A stretch of DNA of 64,000 nucleotides from Enterococcus hulanensis (GCF_005405485.1 NZ_BJED01000005.1:75654-139653); one strand, 5' to 3'. Counted from the first letter of the stretch, positions 16,952 to 25,561 are shown. A program made the numbers and translations. The notes: generated by a model not told the origin, from the sequence alone.

Positions 16952-18016
16952 ATGTACAAAACAGTATTTGTAAAACCTGGAAATAAGGGCTGGGGTGTTG
17001 GTTTGACCTTAACACCGAATGAGCAAAAAAATAAAGTTGTTTCTGTTACCGGCGGCGGTATCCATCCAGTGGCGCAGCAAATCGCTGATCTGACTGGCGG
17101 GATTGCCTGTGATGGTTTTAAGAATCAAATCCCTGAAGAAGAAACATTATGTGCGGTCATTGACTGCGGCGGAACAGCGCGAATCGGTGTTTACCCAATG
17201 AAGCGTATCCCGACAGTCGATGTATTGCCGTCTTCTCCTTCTGGTCCATTATCAAAACATATTACCGAAGATATTTTCGTTTCAGGTGTTCGGCCGGAAG
17301 ATGTGGCTGTGCTGGAAGATGCGAATCTTGAGGATCGTCAAATGGCGGCCATCAATCATGGACATGCTGAAGATGCCGAATCTGCGGCGACAACGGAAAA
17401 AATAGTGACGGAAGGTCGCGAATCGGAAGAAGAATTTAGAGAAAGATATTCGAAGATCAAAGAGGAGCATAAGGAAGAACAAGCCAAAAAAGACAGCTTC
17501 CTAGTTCGTTTCTCTCGGGGAATCGGCGGCGTAATGAGTACCTTCTATCAATCAGGCCGTGACGCGTTAGATATGCTGTTGAAAAATATTATTCCATTTA
17601 TGGCATTTATCAGTATGATCGTGGGAATTATCAATTATACTGGTATTGGTGACTGGTTAGCGAAAGTTCTTTCGCCGTTAGCAGGTTCTTTGCCGGGGAT
17701 GATCGTATTGGCCTTGATTTGTAGTATTCCGATCTTGTCGCCAATCTTGGGACCTGGTGCCGTAATTTCGCAGGTTATCGGTGTTTTGATCGGTACGCAG
17801 ATTGCGAACGGTTCGATTCCTGTCCAGTATGCATTGCCAGCGTTGTTTGCGATCAATGCTCACGTAGGTTGTGACTTTATTCCGGTTGGTTTATCACTGG
17901 GAGAAGCAAAACCGGAAACTGTGGCCATCGGAGTACCGGCGATTTTATACGGTCGGATGCTGACAGGCTTCACGGCGGTAATTTTGGCTTGGTTAGCTAG
18001 TTTCGGTATGTATTAA
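16952..18016 (+). CDS. PTS glucitol-type EIIBC component (second system)
   Basis: 354-residue SrlE-type protein. EIIB cysteine is in AVIDCGGTARIG near residue 72 (the second cysteine of the sorbitol copy is absent). A linker of about 50 charged residues (roughly 125-175) is longer than in srlE at 9339. The membrane half has [14 protein letters not shown] and [12 protein letters not shown]. It phosphorylates the incoming polyol. Spacing of 13 bases after EIIC and 28 bases before EIIA indicates one mRNA. Confidence 0.88.
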   Translation: MYKTVFVKPGNKGWGVGLTLTPNEQKNKVVSVTGGGIHPVAQQIADLTGGIACDGFKNQIPEEETLCAVIDCGGTARIGVYPMKRIPTVDVLPSSPSGPLSKHITEDIFVSGVRPEDVAVLEDANLEDRQMAAINHGHAEDAESAATTEKIVTEGRESEEEFRERYSKIKEEHKEEQAKKDSFLVRFSRGIGGVMSTFYQSGRDALDMLLKNIIPFMAFISMIVGIINYTGIGDWLAKVLSPLAGSLPGMIVLALICSIPILSPILGPGAVISQVIGVLIGTQIANGSIPVQYALPALFAINAHVGCDFIPVGLSLGEAKPETVAIGVPAILYGRMLTGFTAVILAWLASFGMY

Positions 18017-18044
18017 AAAAAGTTTGAATGGAGCGAATGGATGG

Positions 18045-18398
18045 ATGGTAAAATCTAAAATTATTGAAATCGGCAGCATGGTGCCTGCTTTTGAAGAGGA
18101 ACGCTTGATTATTTTGTTTGGTCCTTCTGCAACTGCGGAGCTGAGAGATATTTGTGTGATCCATGAATTTGAGGATCGTCCGAAAGATGCCCTGAAAGTC
18201 GGCGGAAAAGTTAAATTCGGCGATCAAGAATTCACGATCGAAGAGGTCGGCTCACAGGCAAATGCGAATTTTGAAGAATTGGGACATATTTCGATTTATT
18301 TTCGTAACGCGATCGGAGAAATTTTACCGGGAGCCATTATTGTCAGCCCGGGAGTTTTTCCAAGCTTTGAAGTCGGCGGCGTGATCGAGATTATTTAG
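18045..18398 (+). CDS. PTS glucitol-type EIIA component (second system)
   Basis: About 117 residues, the same length as srlB, with the family segment NFEELGHISIYFRN (probable phospho-His) and LPGAIIVSPG. The ATG at 18045 is preferred: it gives the family length and begins MVKSKIIEIG, matching the start of srlB. A TTG at 18024 would add seven residues. Last PTS gene before a weak terminator and the SorC regulator. Confidence 0.86.
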   Translation: MVKSKIIEIGSMVPAFEEERLIILFGPSATAELRDICVIHEFEDRPKDALKVGGKVKFGDQEFTIEEVGSQANANFEELGHISIYFRNAIGEILPGAIIVSPGVFPSFEVGGVIEII

Positions 18399-18410
18399 AG
18401 CAAAAGTCGA

Positions 18411-18439
18411 GGATGTGCCGAACACGGGTGCATCCTTTT
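18411..18439 (+). terminator. Weak rho-independent terminator
   Basis: GGATGTGCC / GGGTGCATCC stem with a short loop and TTTT tail between the EIIA gene and the regulator. Partial read-through is likely, so the regulator may be co-transcribed. Confidence 0.5.
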
Positions 18440-18509
18440 CTCCTTGCGCCCTCGCAGAATCAACCGTATAGTGAATGTGACCAAAAGTTGTTCAGAGGAT
18501 GGGATCGAA

Positions 18510-19472
18510 ATGGCTATAAAACATAATCGCGACATCGTAAAAGTAGCTACGATGTATTACAAAAAGAATTTGAAGCAGTCGGAGATCGCCAAACGTCTGG
18601 GCATCTCTCGTTCATTGGTTTCAAAGTATTTGAATGACGCAAAAAATGAAGGCATTGTTGATATTTTTATAAAGAGCGAAAGCGCCTATTCGATTGAATT
18701 GGAACTGGCTTTAGAAGAAACTTTCGGGTTAAAAAAGGCCGCGGTGCTTGATACCAGCAGTTTGCGCAAGGATGAGGTCGAACGCTTGCTGGTTCAAACG
18801 GCGATCACAGCTTTTCAAAAAGAAATCGCGAAGGCTGAAACGATCGGGCTTTCGTGGGGCAAGATGCTGCGCGGGATCGTCGATGAATATCCCTATGAGA
18901 ATCATGCGGATGCCACGATCATCCCTTTGATCGGCGGGCTGGGTTCTGAGATGGTGGATGTCCATTCCAATCAGTTGGCCTATGATCTGTCGAAAAAACT
19001 GCGGGCGAAATGCAAGTATCTATATGCGCCGGCATTGGTGGATAATGCCTTTATCAAAAAGAGCTTGATTGAAAATGACGGGATTCGGGATGTCTTGGAA
19101 GCGGGAAAAAATGTTGATTTTGCATTAGTTGGGATCGCCAGCCCTTTTTCTAAAAACAATACGATGACTGAGATCGGTTACGTCGATCAGCAGGACATTG
19201 ATGGATTGGAAAAATTAGGCGTGATCGGCGATGTCAATTCGAAATTCATCGATCAGGCAGGACAAGAGGTTTCCTGTGAGATCAATGAAAATGTAATCGG
19301 ATTAGGCGTTGAAGAGGTTCGCAAAATCTCAAATGTAGCAGTCGCCTGCTACGAAGAAAGTAAAAAGGATGTACTGTATGTGGGAACGAAGACGAAGATT
19401 TTCACTCATATTACCGTAACCGACAGTTTAGCTGAATATTTATTGGAACAAGCAAAAACCGAGGCACACTGA
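18510..19472 (+). CDS. SorC-family transcriptional regulator
   Basis: Sugar-binding regulator of about 320 residues: N-terminal HTH (QSEIAKRLGISRSLVSKYL, residues about 25-43) and a C-terminal phosphosugar-binding domain (IGLSWGKML, VIPLIGGLGSE-like IIPLIGGLGSE, ALVGIASPF, then ENVIGL). ATG 18510 is chosen because AGAGGATGGG precedes it; an upstream in-frame start at 18444 lies within the terminator region. Closely similar HTH to the regulator at 56351. Likely controls the 14705 operon through the CATATG pair at 14656-14685, with the phosphorylated PTS product as effector. Confidence 0.85.
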   Translation: MAIKHNRDIVKVATMYYKKNLKQSEIAKRLGISRSLVSKYLNDAKNEGIVDIFIKSESAYSIELELALEETFGLKKAAVLDTSSLRKDEVERLLVQTAITAFQKEIAKAETIGLSWGKMLRGIVDEYPYENHADATIIPLIGGLGSEMVDVHSNQLAYDLSKKLRAKCKYLYAPALVDNAFIKKSLIENDGIRDVLEAGKNVDFALVGIASPFSKNNTMTEIGYVDQQDIDGLEKLGVIGDVNSKFIDQAGQEVSCEINENVIGLGVEEVRKISNVAVACYEESKKDVLYVGTKTKIFTHITVTDSLAEYLLEQAKTEAH

Positions 19473-19490
19473 GTGTCTCGGTTTTTATTT
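19454..19490 (+). terminator. Rho-independent terminator
   Basis: AAAAACCGAGGCAC / GTGTCTCGGTTTTT stem spanning the stop codon of the SorC regulator. With the A-run on the left it may also serve the convergent hydrolase gene. Confidence 0.85.
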
Positions 19491-19493
19491 AAG

Positions 19494-20420
19494 TTAAGGT
19501 ACATATTTTTGGATAAATTCGGTCACTTTTTTCTGATACATACTGGGATCACTGCTCAATGCTTCGGCGTGTTTGGCACCGTGAACGACATATTGTTCTT
19601 TGGGTCCTTTTGTGGCGGCGTAAACTTCAGCCAGCATCGAATAAGGAACGAAATCATCCTGATCACCGTGGATAAAAAGCATTGGACGCTTGTTTTTGTT
19701 CAACTGCTTGATGGCATCTGCTTCGCCAAAAAAGTAGCCTGCACGAATTTTTGTCACCAAGCTGGTAACAGGAATCAAAGGAAATGACGGCAGATTGAAC
19801 ATCTGCTTCAGCTGATAGTTCAGCTCGCCCTTCACTGAGCTGTAGCCGCAATCTTCGACAAAGGCTTTGACATTGTCTGGCAGTTTTTCGCCGCTGGTCA
19901 TCATAACAGTCGCGCCTCCCATACTGACACCGTGAAGAACGATTTCAGATTGAGGATCTTTTTTGACGACACGGTCGATCCATTGCAGATAGTCTTTCCG
20001 CTCATGCCAGCCGAAGCCGATATAGTCGCCTTCGCTTTTTCCATGTCCGCGAGCATCCGGCATCAAAACATTATAACCGAGGTCATGATAGATTTTCGCG
20101 TATTGCGGCATATCAGAAGCCTGCCCCATATAGCCATGAGCGATGATCACCGTTTTATGCTGATCCTTTTCCGCAGGCAAATAATACGCTGATAATTTCA
20201 GCCCGTCGGTTGAGGTAAGCTGCCAGTCGCTGCGGTTGTTTGTATCATTGAACCAATTTTCGGCGGAAATCAATTCCGTCGATTTCTTTTTGGAGCCGTC
20301 CGCCAGAAAATCCTTTTTAGCTGGAACAACGGCATAGGAATAGAAATAATTTCCCGCCGCGATTAATACGATCACTAAGACTAGGATGATCCCTAGAATA
20401 ATTTTTGTTGGTCTATTCAT
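19494..20420 (-). CDS. Membrane-anchored alpha/beta hydrolase
   Basis: 308-residue serine hydrolase with one N-terminal membrane anchor (residues 6-27), so the catalytic domain is probably outside the membrane. Alpha/beta-hydrolase signs: VIIAHGYMGQ (oxyanion loop) near residue 91, DARGHGKSEG, nucleophile in LHGVSMGGA near 170, acid in HGDQDDFVP near 258 and catalytic His in HGAKHAEA near 285. This pattern fits the BAAT/peptidase S9-like lipase group found widely in Firmicutes. It stands alone between the SorC regulator and rbsR. Substrate unknown. Confidence 0.82.
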   Translation of the reverse strand: MNRPTKIILGIILVLVIVLIAAGNYFYSYAVVPAKKDFLADGSKKKSTELISAENWFNDTNNRSDWQLTSTDGLKLSAYYLPAEKDQHKTVIIAHGYMGQASDMPQYAKIYHDLGYNVLMPDARGHGKSEGDYIGFGWHERKDYLQWIDRVVKKDPQSEIVLHGVSMGGATVMMTSGEKLPDNVKAFVEDCGYSSVKGELNYQLKQMFNLPSFPLIPVTSLVTKIRAGYFFGEADAIKQLNKNKRPMLFIHGDQDDFVPYSMLAEVYAATKGPKEQYVVHGAKHAEALSSDPSMYQKKVTEFIQKYVP

Positions 20421-20593
20421 TTTTTCCTCCTAAAACATATCATTAGCAGTATAGAAAAAAATCAAGTCTATAGCAAGTTTCCAACTGGTGTATTTACAGG
20501 ACCAGCTATCCATGAGAAAATGTAGCAGAATTTGAAGCAGGATGATATCCGGCGCGAACAATCATTACCTTACTATGAAGTAGGAGAGAGCAG

Positions 20594-21586
20594 ATGAAAA
20601 ATAAAAAAATTACCATCAAGGATGTCGCGAAACAGTCTGGGGTCTCGATCGCAACAGTCTCCCAAATTTTAAACGGCAATGAGGGGAAATTTAGTCCTAA
20701 AACGGTCGAAAAGGTCTTGGCGGCCAAAGCGGATCTGAATTATGAACCCGATTATTTTGCGCGGCGAATGATCATGAAAAAAAGTAAGACGATCGGAGTG
20801 TTGATTCCGGATATCACCAACCCGTTTTTTAGTACGCTGGTTCGCGGGATCGAAGGGGTCTTGTATCGCGAGAATTTCGTGACGATGCTATGTAATGCGG
20901 ATCTTGATACGAAAAAAGAGACCGATTATTTAGAAGAATTGAGTCGGCGCGGAGTTGACGGCTATATCATCGCTAGTTCGGCGATCTCTAATCAGGCCAT
21001 CAATGAAACACTGCGAAAAAAGAATCTGCCCTACATTGTGTTGGATCAGAAGAAGGCAGAAGGCTTCAGCGATGCAGTCTTGACCGATGATTTTTCTGGC
21101 GGAAAAATTGCCGGCGAACATTTGAGACAATTGGGCCATCAAAAGGTCGCGGTTGTTTTACCGGAAGATGCGACGGAAAATATCAAAACACGCTTAACAG
21201 GTTTTCAAGAAATTTATCCCGATGCGTTCCTGATTAATGGGGAACTGTCTAAAGATGGCGGACGCCAAGCAGTACAGAAAATCGTTGAAACGGATGCGAC
21301 GGCGATTTTTGCGATCAATGATGAAATAGCTTTTGGGTTATATCTAGGTCTTGCTGAGGCGAAGAAAAAAATTCCGCAGGACTATAGTGTGATCGGTTAC
21401 GATAATGTCGATATGTGCGAATACGTTACGCCGCAGCTGACCACGATCGCGCAGCCTATCTATGAATTAGGCCAAACGACCGCACGATTATTACTGGAAA
21501 GAATCGAGCAGCCGGAGAAAGATTGGGAAGAAAAGACACTGCCGGTTCAATTAATTCAACGATTTTCAACAGCACACTTGAAATAG
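20594..21586 (+). CDS. rbsR: Ribose operon repressor RbsR (LacI family)
   Basis: 330-residue LacI-type regulator: HTH TIKDVAKQSGVSIATVSQIL at residues 7-26, hinge, then a periplasmic-binding-like domain with SKTIGVLIPDITNPFF near 60 and VIGYDNVDMCEYVTPQLTT near 275. It precedes ribokinase and ribose pyranase genes and the two AAAACGTTTT palindromes between, so RbsR is the natural call. GTAGGAGAG ribosome site 7 bases before ATG 20594. A terminator overlaps its 3' end, so the structural genes have their own promoter. Confidence 0.87.
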   Translation: MKNKKITIKDVAKQSGVSIATVSQILNGNEGKFSPKTVEKVLAAKADLNYEPDYFARRMIMKKSKTIGVLIPDITNPFFSTLVRGIEGVLYRENFVTMLCNADLDTKKETDYLEELSRRGVDGYIIASSAISNQAINETLRKKNLPYIVLDQKKAEGFSDAVLTDDFSGGKIAGEHLRQLGHQKVAVVLPEDATENIKTRLTGFQEIYPDAFLINGELSKDGGRQAVQKIVETDATAIFAINDEIAFGLYLGLAEAKKKIPQDYSVIGYDNVDMCEYVTPQLTTIAQPIYELGQTTARLLLERIEQPEKDWEEKTLPVQLIQRFSTAHLK

Positions 21587-21609
21587 CTTTCAAGCTGTGC
21601 TATATTTTT
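21571..21609 (+). terminator. Rho-independent terminator inside rbsR end
   Basis: AGCACACTTGAAA pairs with TTTCAAGCTGTGCT around a 4-base loop, followed by a T-rich tail; the left arm lies in the last codons of rbsR. Confidence 0.8.
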
Positions 21610-21617
21610 GGTGTCGA

Positions 21618-21646
21618 ATTAAAACGTTTTAATAAAACGTTTTAAT
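21618..21646. promoter_or_regulatory. Double RbsR operator
   Basis: Two AAAACGTTTT palindromes whose CG centres are 13 bp apart, between the rbsR terminator and rbsK. CG-centred A/T palindromes are typical of LacI-family operators; RbsR is adjacent, and CcpA may also compete for them. Confidence 0.75.
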
Positions 21647-21684
21647 CAGGAGCAAATGAATCAATTTGAAATGGAGTGGATAAA

Positions 21685-22590
21685 ATGAATACGATTACAG
21701 TTATTGGAAGTATCAATCTTGACCGCACGATTCGCGTGAAGCAAATGCCGAAACCTGGAGAAACGATGCATACAAAAGAAATTTTTTCTGCCGGCGGAGG
21801 CAAGGGCGCCAATCAAGCCGTCGCAGCGAAACGTTCTGAAGCCGCTACCAACTTCATCGGCGCTATCGGCAATGATGAAGCAGGAGAAATGATGCGTGAG
21901 CTTTTATCAGAAGAAGGCATTGAATTGTCTGGCGTGCAAACCTTAGAAAAACAAGCAACCGGCCAAGCCTATATCATCGTGGATGATCAAGGGGAAAACA
22001 GCATCATGATCCATTCCGGTGCTAATAACGCATTTACACCGGAGCAAGTACAAGCACATGCGGATGTGATCAAAGCCAGTGATTTCGTCGTCGCTCAATT
22101 TGAAAGCACTTTAGAAAGTACGATCGAAGCTTTTTCAATCGCCCGTGAAGCAGGTGTAAAAACGATTTTAAATCCAGCACCGGCTTTGGAACAGGTTCCT
22201 GAAGAATTATTGAAGGTCACAGATATGATCATCCCCAATGAAACCGAAACAGAAATTTTAACAGGGATCAAGGTGATGGATGAAGCAAGCCTAAAAGCAG
22301 CCGCGGATCATTTACATCAGTTAGGGATCGAAGCGGTGATCATTACGATCGGCAGCAAGGGTGCTTTTTACGACGTTCAAGGACGCAATGGAATCATTCC
22401 AGCTTTCAAGGTCAATGCAGTAGATACTACTGCCGCCGGCGATACCTTCATTGGTGCCATGAGCAGCGTCTTGGAAAAAGACTTCAGTAATTTAGAAGAA
22501 GCGATCAAATATGGCAACAAAGCCTCTTCGGTAACGGTTCAACGCTTCGGCGCACAACCATCTATTCCATACAAAAACGAATTGAACTAA
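21685..22590 (+). CDS. rbsK: Ribokinase
   Basis: PfkB-family sugar kinase, about 301 residues, making ribose-5-P from ribose and ATP. Seen: [14 protein letters not shown] near residue 4, the substrate loop [14 protein letters not shown] near 35, [12 protein letters not shown] near 220 and the catalytic [11 protein letters not shown] near 247. Start ATG 21685 has GGAG 8 bases upstream; an upstream GTG at 21676 overlaps it. First gene of the rbsK-rbsD-transporter unit, controlled by the operators just before it. Confidence 0.93.
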   Translation: MNTITVIGSINLDRTIRVKQMPKPGETMHTKEIFSAGGGKGANQAVAAKRSEAATNFIGAIGNDEAGEMMRELLSEEGIELSGVQTLEKQATGQAYIIVDDQGENSIMIHSGANNAFTPEQVQAHADVIKASDFVVAQFESTLESTIEAFSIAREAGVKTILNPAPALEQVPEELLKVTDMIIPNETETEILTGIKVMDEASLKAAADHLHQLGIEAVIITIGSKGAFYDVQGRNGIIPAFKVNAVDTTAAGDTFIGAMSSVLEKDFSNLEEAIKYGNKASSVTVQRFGAQPSIPYKNELN

Positions 22591-22606
22591 CGAAAGGATC
22601 TTTATC

Positions 22607-23002
22607 ATGAAAAAAAGCAAAGTCATCAACTCAGATATTTCACGCGTGATCGCACAGATGGGTCATTTTGATCAATTAAGTATTGGCGATGCCGGCATGC
22701 CGGTCCCAATGACAACGGAAAAAATCGATTTAGCAGTAGATAACGGCATTCCTAGTTTTATGGATGTGTTAAACAATGTGTTGGAGGAACTAGCGGTTCA
22801 ACGAATTTATTTAGCAGAAGAAATTAAAACTGAAAATCCTGAAATGTTGAAAAAAATTCAAGCACGCTTACCTGAAACCCCTGTGACATTTATTCCTCAT
22901 AGCGAGATGAAGGCAGCCTTGCATGACAGCAAAGCGTTTATCCGGACGGGTGAAATGACCCCATACGCGAACATTTTATTGGAAAGCGGCGTCGTATTTT
23001 AA
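22607..23002 (+). CDS. rbsD: D-ribose pyranase
   Basis: 131-residue RbsD that speeds conversion between beta-pyranose and furanose ribose so that ribokinase can use it. The family start ([17 protein letters not shown] with the catalytic His), IGDAGMPVP and the C-terminal [15 protein letters not shown] are all present. It follows rbsK by 16 bases. Length is the family norm. Confidence 0.94.
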   Translation: MKKSKVINSDISRVIAQMGHFDQLSIGDAGMPVPMTTEKIDLAVDNGIPSFMDVLNNVLEELAVQRIYLAEEIKTENPEMLKKIQARLPETPVTFIPHSEMKAALHDSKAFIRTGEMTPYANILLESGVVF

Positions 23003-23026
23003 ACACCGCAATGAGGAGGAAATAGC

Positions 23027-23914
23027 ATGAACACAACAGCGATCTTGATCGGCTTAGGTCCGTTACTAGGTTGGGGGCTTTATCCAACCATTGCATCAAA
23101 AATCGGCGGACGTCCCGTCAATCAAATATTAGGCTCGACTTTAGGCACATTGATATTTGCCTTGATCTTTGCGATCGTCAACGGGATGGGACTTCCGACT
23201 GGAATGGATCTGATCTTCTCGATCCTTTCAGGTGTGGGCTGGGCAATTGCTCAAATCATTACCTTCCAATCCTTTACCTTGATCGGCTCATCTCGGGCGA
23301 TGCCGATCACGACAGCTTTCCAATTACTGGGGGCTTCCTTGTGGGGAGTCTTTGCTCTAGGCGATTGGCCAGGTGCCAGCGCGAAATTATTAGGCGGCTT
23401 TGCCTTAGTTTTGATTATCCTAGGTGCTTGGATGACGGTGTGGACAGAAGAAAAGACACAAGAAAAAGCCAGCATTTTGAAAAAAGCCGTACTATTATTA
23501 GCAGTCGGTGAAATCGGTTATTGGGCCTACTCAGCTGCACCGCAAGCAACCAGTATCGATGGGATGCACGCCTTCTTGCCGCAAGCGATCGGCATGCTTT
23601 TAGTGGCGCTGGTCTACTCTGTGATTTTAAGTGTGAAGGACAAAGAAAAATCTGCGTTGACTGAAGCAGTTTCTTATAAACATATTTTTTCCGGCTTCTT
23701 TTTCGCCTTTGCAGCCTTGACCTATTTGATCTCTGCACAACCGAACATGAATGGATTAGCAACCGGCTTCATCCTATCCCAAACTTCCGTGGTTCTCGCA
23801 ACCTTAACCGGGATCTGGTTTTTAGGACAAAAGAAAACAAAAAAAGAAATGACGATTACGATCATCGGTTTGGTGCTGATTTTAGCAGCCGCTGCGATGA
23901 CGGTAATGATCTAA
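23027..23914 (+). CDS. rbsU: Ribose uptake protein RbsU-like (GRP family)
   Basis: 295-residue membrane protein with about ten helices, of the glucose/ribose porter (DMT-related) family: GLGPLLGWGLYPTIASKIGG at the start, ITFQSFTLIGSSRAMPITTA in the middle. It would import ribose without phosphorylation, consistent with the presence of ribokinase and with the absence of an rbsABC transporter. It closes the operon with a strong terminator. Confidence 0.87.
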   Translation: MNTTAILIGLGPLLGWGLYPTIASKIGGRPVNQILGSTLGTLIFALIFAIVNGMGLPTGMDLIFSILSGVGWAIAQIITFQSFTLIGSSRAMPITTAFQLLGASLWGVFALGDWPGASAKLLGGFALVLIILGAWMTVWTEEKTQEKASILKKAVLLLAVGEIGYWAYSAAPQATSIDGMHAFLPQAIGMLLVALVYSVILSVKDKEKSALTEAVSYKHIFSGFFFAFAALTYLISAQPNMNGLATGFILSQTSVVLATLTGIWFLGQKKTKKEMTITIIGLVLILAAAAMTVMI

Positions 23915-23942
23915 AGCTGTCGATTTTCGACAGCTTTTTTTT
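23913..23942 (+). terminator. Rho-independent terminator
   Basis: AAAGCTGTCGA / TCGACAGCTTT hairpin and eight Ts at the stop of the ribose transporter. Confidence 0.93.
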
Positions 23943-24009
23943 CGCCCTTGTAGAGATAGTATGAAAATTTCACAAGTAAAACATTGAATCAGTAACTTTA
24001 GCGATGTCC

Positions 24010-24120
24010 AGCTTCACGAACTAGCTTTATCGGCAATAAGCAAAAATATTTCGAAATTTGAGAAGCAATTTAGAAATATTTTGGACTTATTGCTCAAAAG
24101 CTGAGCGAGTTCGCGAAGCT
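24010..24120 (+). repeat. 111-bp palindromic repeat, copy 2 of 2
   Basis: Same length and orientation as 10848-10958 with only a handful of base differences. Ends AGCTTCACGAACT and AGTTCGCGAAGCT pair with each other; the outermost pair is A-T rather than G-C. One internal difference (ATATTTC rather than ACATTTC) improves pairing with the opposite arm. Lies downstream of the ribose operon, no ORF. Confidence 0.85.
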
Positions 24121-24210
24121 TTTCTTAATCGAAATAGTTTTCTTTTATCGCAGAAATGTTTTTAAAGAAATCGAAGCGGATGATTTTTATGAAAGCTATG
24201 GGGAATTCAA

Positions 24211-24227
24211 AAAAAGCGCTTTATAGG
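24211..24227 (+). promoter_or_regulatory. cre-like site with embedded -10
   Basis: AAAAAGCGCTTTATAGG resembles the cre/-10 fusion at 5511 and 25977, about 65 bases before the next gene. Suggests a CcpA-controlled promoter for the uncharacterised genes that follow. Confidence 0.5.
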
Positions 24228-24290
24228 ACATTTTGAGCTAAAATAGCATAAGAGCTTTTGTTTTAGAAAGAGTAGGAAGAAGGAGAGGTT

Positions 24291-24692
24291 ATGAAGCTAA
24301 CCATTTCATTAGACATTCTGGAGGAGGCTTTTTATTATGTGTCACCAATGAAGCCTGTGTCCACTGTGCCTTTGATCTATGCGACTTTTCTGATAGAAAA
24401 ATCCCAAGTGGCATATATGATAGATAATAAGCCCAAGTTCATACGAAAAATTGAACGCTTATTTAAGGCCGCGTTTCACGAGATTATTCAAAAAAATCAA
24501 GCGTATAGCGAAATTCTTGATCAAGACCAGCTTTTGCCGCTGGAAGAACACCTAGCCCAACAAAGTCAGTTGATCGAATCTGTAAAAGCAGCGATCCAAA
24601 AATATCCAGAATTGAATTTGATTCGCATAGAGCTTGCGGGCAGTTGGCCTGTCTTCCAAACAGAAGCGGGGCATTTAGATTTTACAGAGTAA
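24291..24692 (+). CDS. Hypothetical protein, 133 aa
   Basis: Not recognised. A soluble, probably mostly helical protein with no membrane segment and no clear catalytic motif. Residues 45-110 are rich in charged helix-forming residues. Good AGGAGAGG ribosome site 6 bases before ATG 24291 and typical codon use support it as a real gene. The next small gene follows after 31 bases. Confidence 0.62.
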   Translation: MKLTISLDILEEAFYYVSPMKPVSTVPLIYATFLIEKSQVAYMIDNKPKFIRKIERLFKAAFHEIIQKNQAYSEILDQDQLLPLEEHLAQQSQLIESVKAAIQKYPELNLIRIELAGSWPVFQTEAGHLDFTE

Positions 24693-24723
24693 TATGAAGT
24701 ATTAAGTTGAAAGGATGAAAGAA

Positions 24724-25026
24724 ATGGACATGACTTATTTTGAAGGACAAACTGCTTTTTTAGAGGATTATCAAAAAGTTGCAAAGACAGGATCGATCGA
24801 TTCGGAGCAGGTGATCGATAAAGTAATGGAGCAATTAAATAAACCAACACCAGACGATAATTTGTATTATATCCTGCCTGGTGAGGATACCGCTAATGGA
24901 CTGGCGGTCAGATTTCCGTTTCGCAAAGAATTGATCGCGCTGGATAATGAAGCGACTGTTTCTACCCAATTCTTCTATGAAGGGTCGCCGTATGAATATG
25001 AAGTTGCTGAAGATGAGCAGCTGTAA
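24724..25026 (+). CDS. Hypothetical protein, about 100 aa
   Basis: Not recognised. Acidic soluble protein; central segment DDNLYYILPGEDTANGLAVR and C-terminal EGSPYEYEVAEDEQ. ATG 24724 lies about 9 bases after AAAGGA and is preferred; 24715 and 24730 are alternatives. Followed by a terminator, so it ends the short unit started at 24291. Confidence 0.6.
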   Translation: MDMTYFEGQTAFLEDYQKVAKTGSIDSEQVIDKVMEQLNKPTPDDNLYYILPGEDTANGLAVRFPFRKELIALDNEATVSTQFFYEGSPYEYEVAEDEQL

Positions 25027-25030
25027 TAGG

Positions 25031-25067
25031 AAAGACTTTCAAGTTTAAGAGCTTGAAGGTCTTTTTT
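25031..25067 (+). terminator. Rho-independent terminator
   Basis: AAAGACTTTCAAG / CTTGAAGGTCTTT with seven Ts, five bases after the preceding stop. Confidence 0.9.
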
Positions 25068-25072
25068 TGAGC

Positions 25073-25100
25073 TTGCTTTAAAAAAAGAAGCTGGTATGAT
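25073..25100 (+). promoter_or_regulatory. Sigma-A promoter
   Basis: TTGCTT (25073-25078), 16-bp spacer, TATGAT (25095-25100) with a TGG extension before the -10. Drives the 25145-25876 genes. Confidence 0.6.
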
Positions 25101-25144
25101 GGATACAATATGGTTTGTTATTTTTTTAGCAAGAATGGGAGGTG

Positions 25145-25303
25145 ATGGTCTTGCATGATTTACCAGCAGCAGGGCTGTTTCCTGCAGGCGATGAATTAAA
25201 AACTGAAAGGGAGTTAATGAATTGTTTATTCTTGAAAAGAAAGCGGAACCAGAACAACAAATATGGGATCATATCAAACGAAATTATCAGGGGGAAAAAG
25301 TAG
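25145..25303 (+). CDS. Possible 52-aa leader ORF overlapping next gene
   Basis: ATG 25145 follows a very good GGGAGGTG site and reads 52 codons to TAG at 25301-25303. It overlaps the start of the 25222 gene by 82 bases in another frame. Its first half (HDLPAAGLFPAGDE) looks protein-like, the second half is basic and probably a by-product of the overlap. It may be a leader peptide coupling translation to the next gene, or the remains of a frameshifted N-terminus of that protein. Confidence 0.35.
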   Translation: MVLHDLPAAGLFPAGDELKTERELMNCLFLKRKRNQNNKYGIISNEIIRGKK

Positions 25304-25551
25304 CAGTTGTTGGCGTGAAAAAGCAAATGCCACAAACCTTCTTACGTAATAAGCAAGTTATTTTTTACGAAAGTCTTACTGGGCAATCGTTAGTGGAGGA
25401 AGGCGAACGATTCTTAAATAAATTCGCAAAGGATTACTCGGCTTTTGTCTTTTATTTAGATTGTCCTTCAGAAGTAGGCGATCAGCTGGTTGAAGCCGGT
25501 CGTAAATTAGGTGTCAGAGTAACCGTTACAGTGGAAGAAAAGGCTGCTTAA
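25222..25551 (+). CDS. Hypothetical protein, 109 aa
   Basis: Not recognised. Soluble alpha/beta-looking protein: VAVVGVKK near residue 28, VIFYESLTG, FVFYLDCPSE near 77 and a final strand VRVTVTVEEK, which together resemble a small open beta-alpha fold. It begins with TTG 25222, 8 bases after AAGGGAG; no ATG is available near. The next gene begins 10 bases after its stop. Confidence 0.58.
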   Translation: MFILEKKAEPEQQIWDHIKRNYQGEKVAVVGVKKQMPQTFLRNKQVIFYESLTGQSLVEEGERFLNKFAKDYSAFVFYLDCPSEVGDQLVEAGRKLGVRVTVTVEEKAA

Positions 25552-25561
25552 GGAGCGGCTT

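Noticed and set aside
20420-20593. Divergent operator between hydrolase and rbsR
   Set aside because: No palindrome like the rbsK operators or other clear motif was found in this gap.
21618-21646. CRISPR-like or satellite repeats at AAAACGTTTT
   Set aside because: Only two units 13 bp apart directly before rbsK; they fit a LacI-type double operator.
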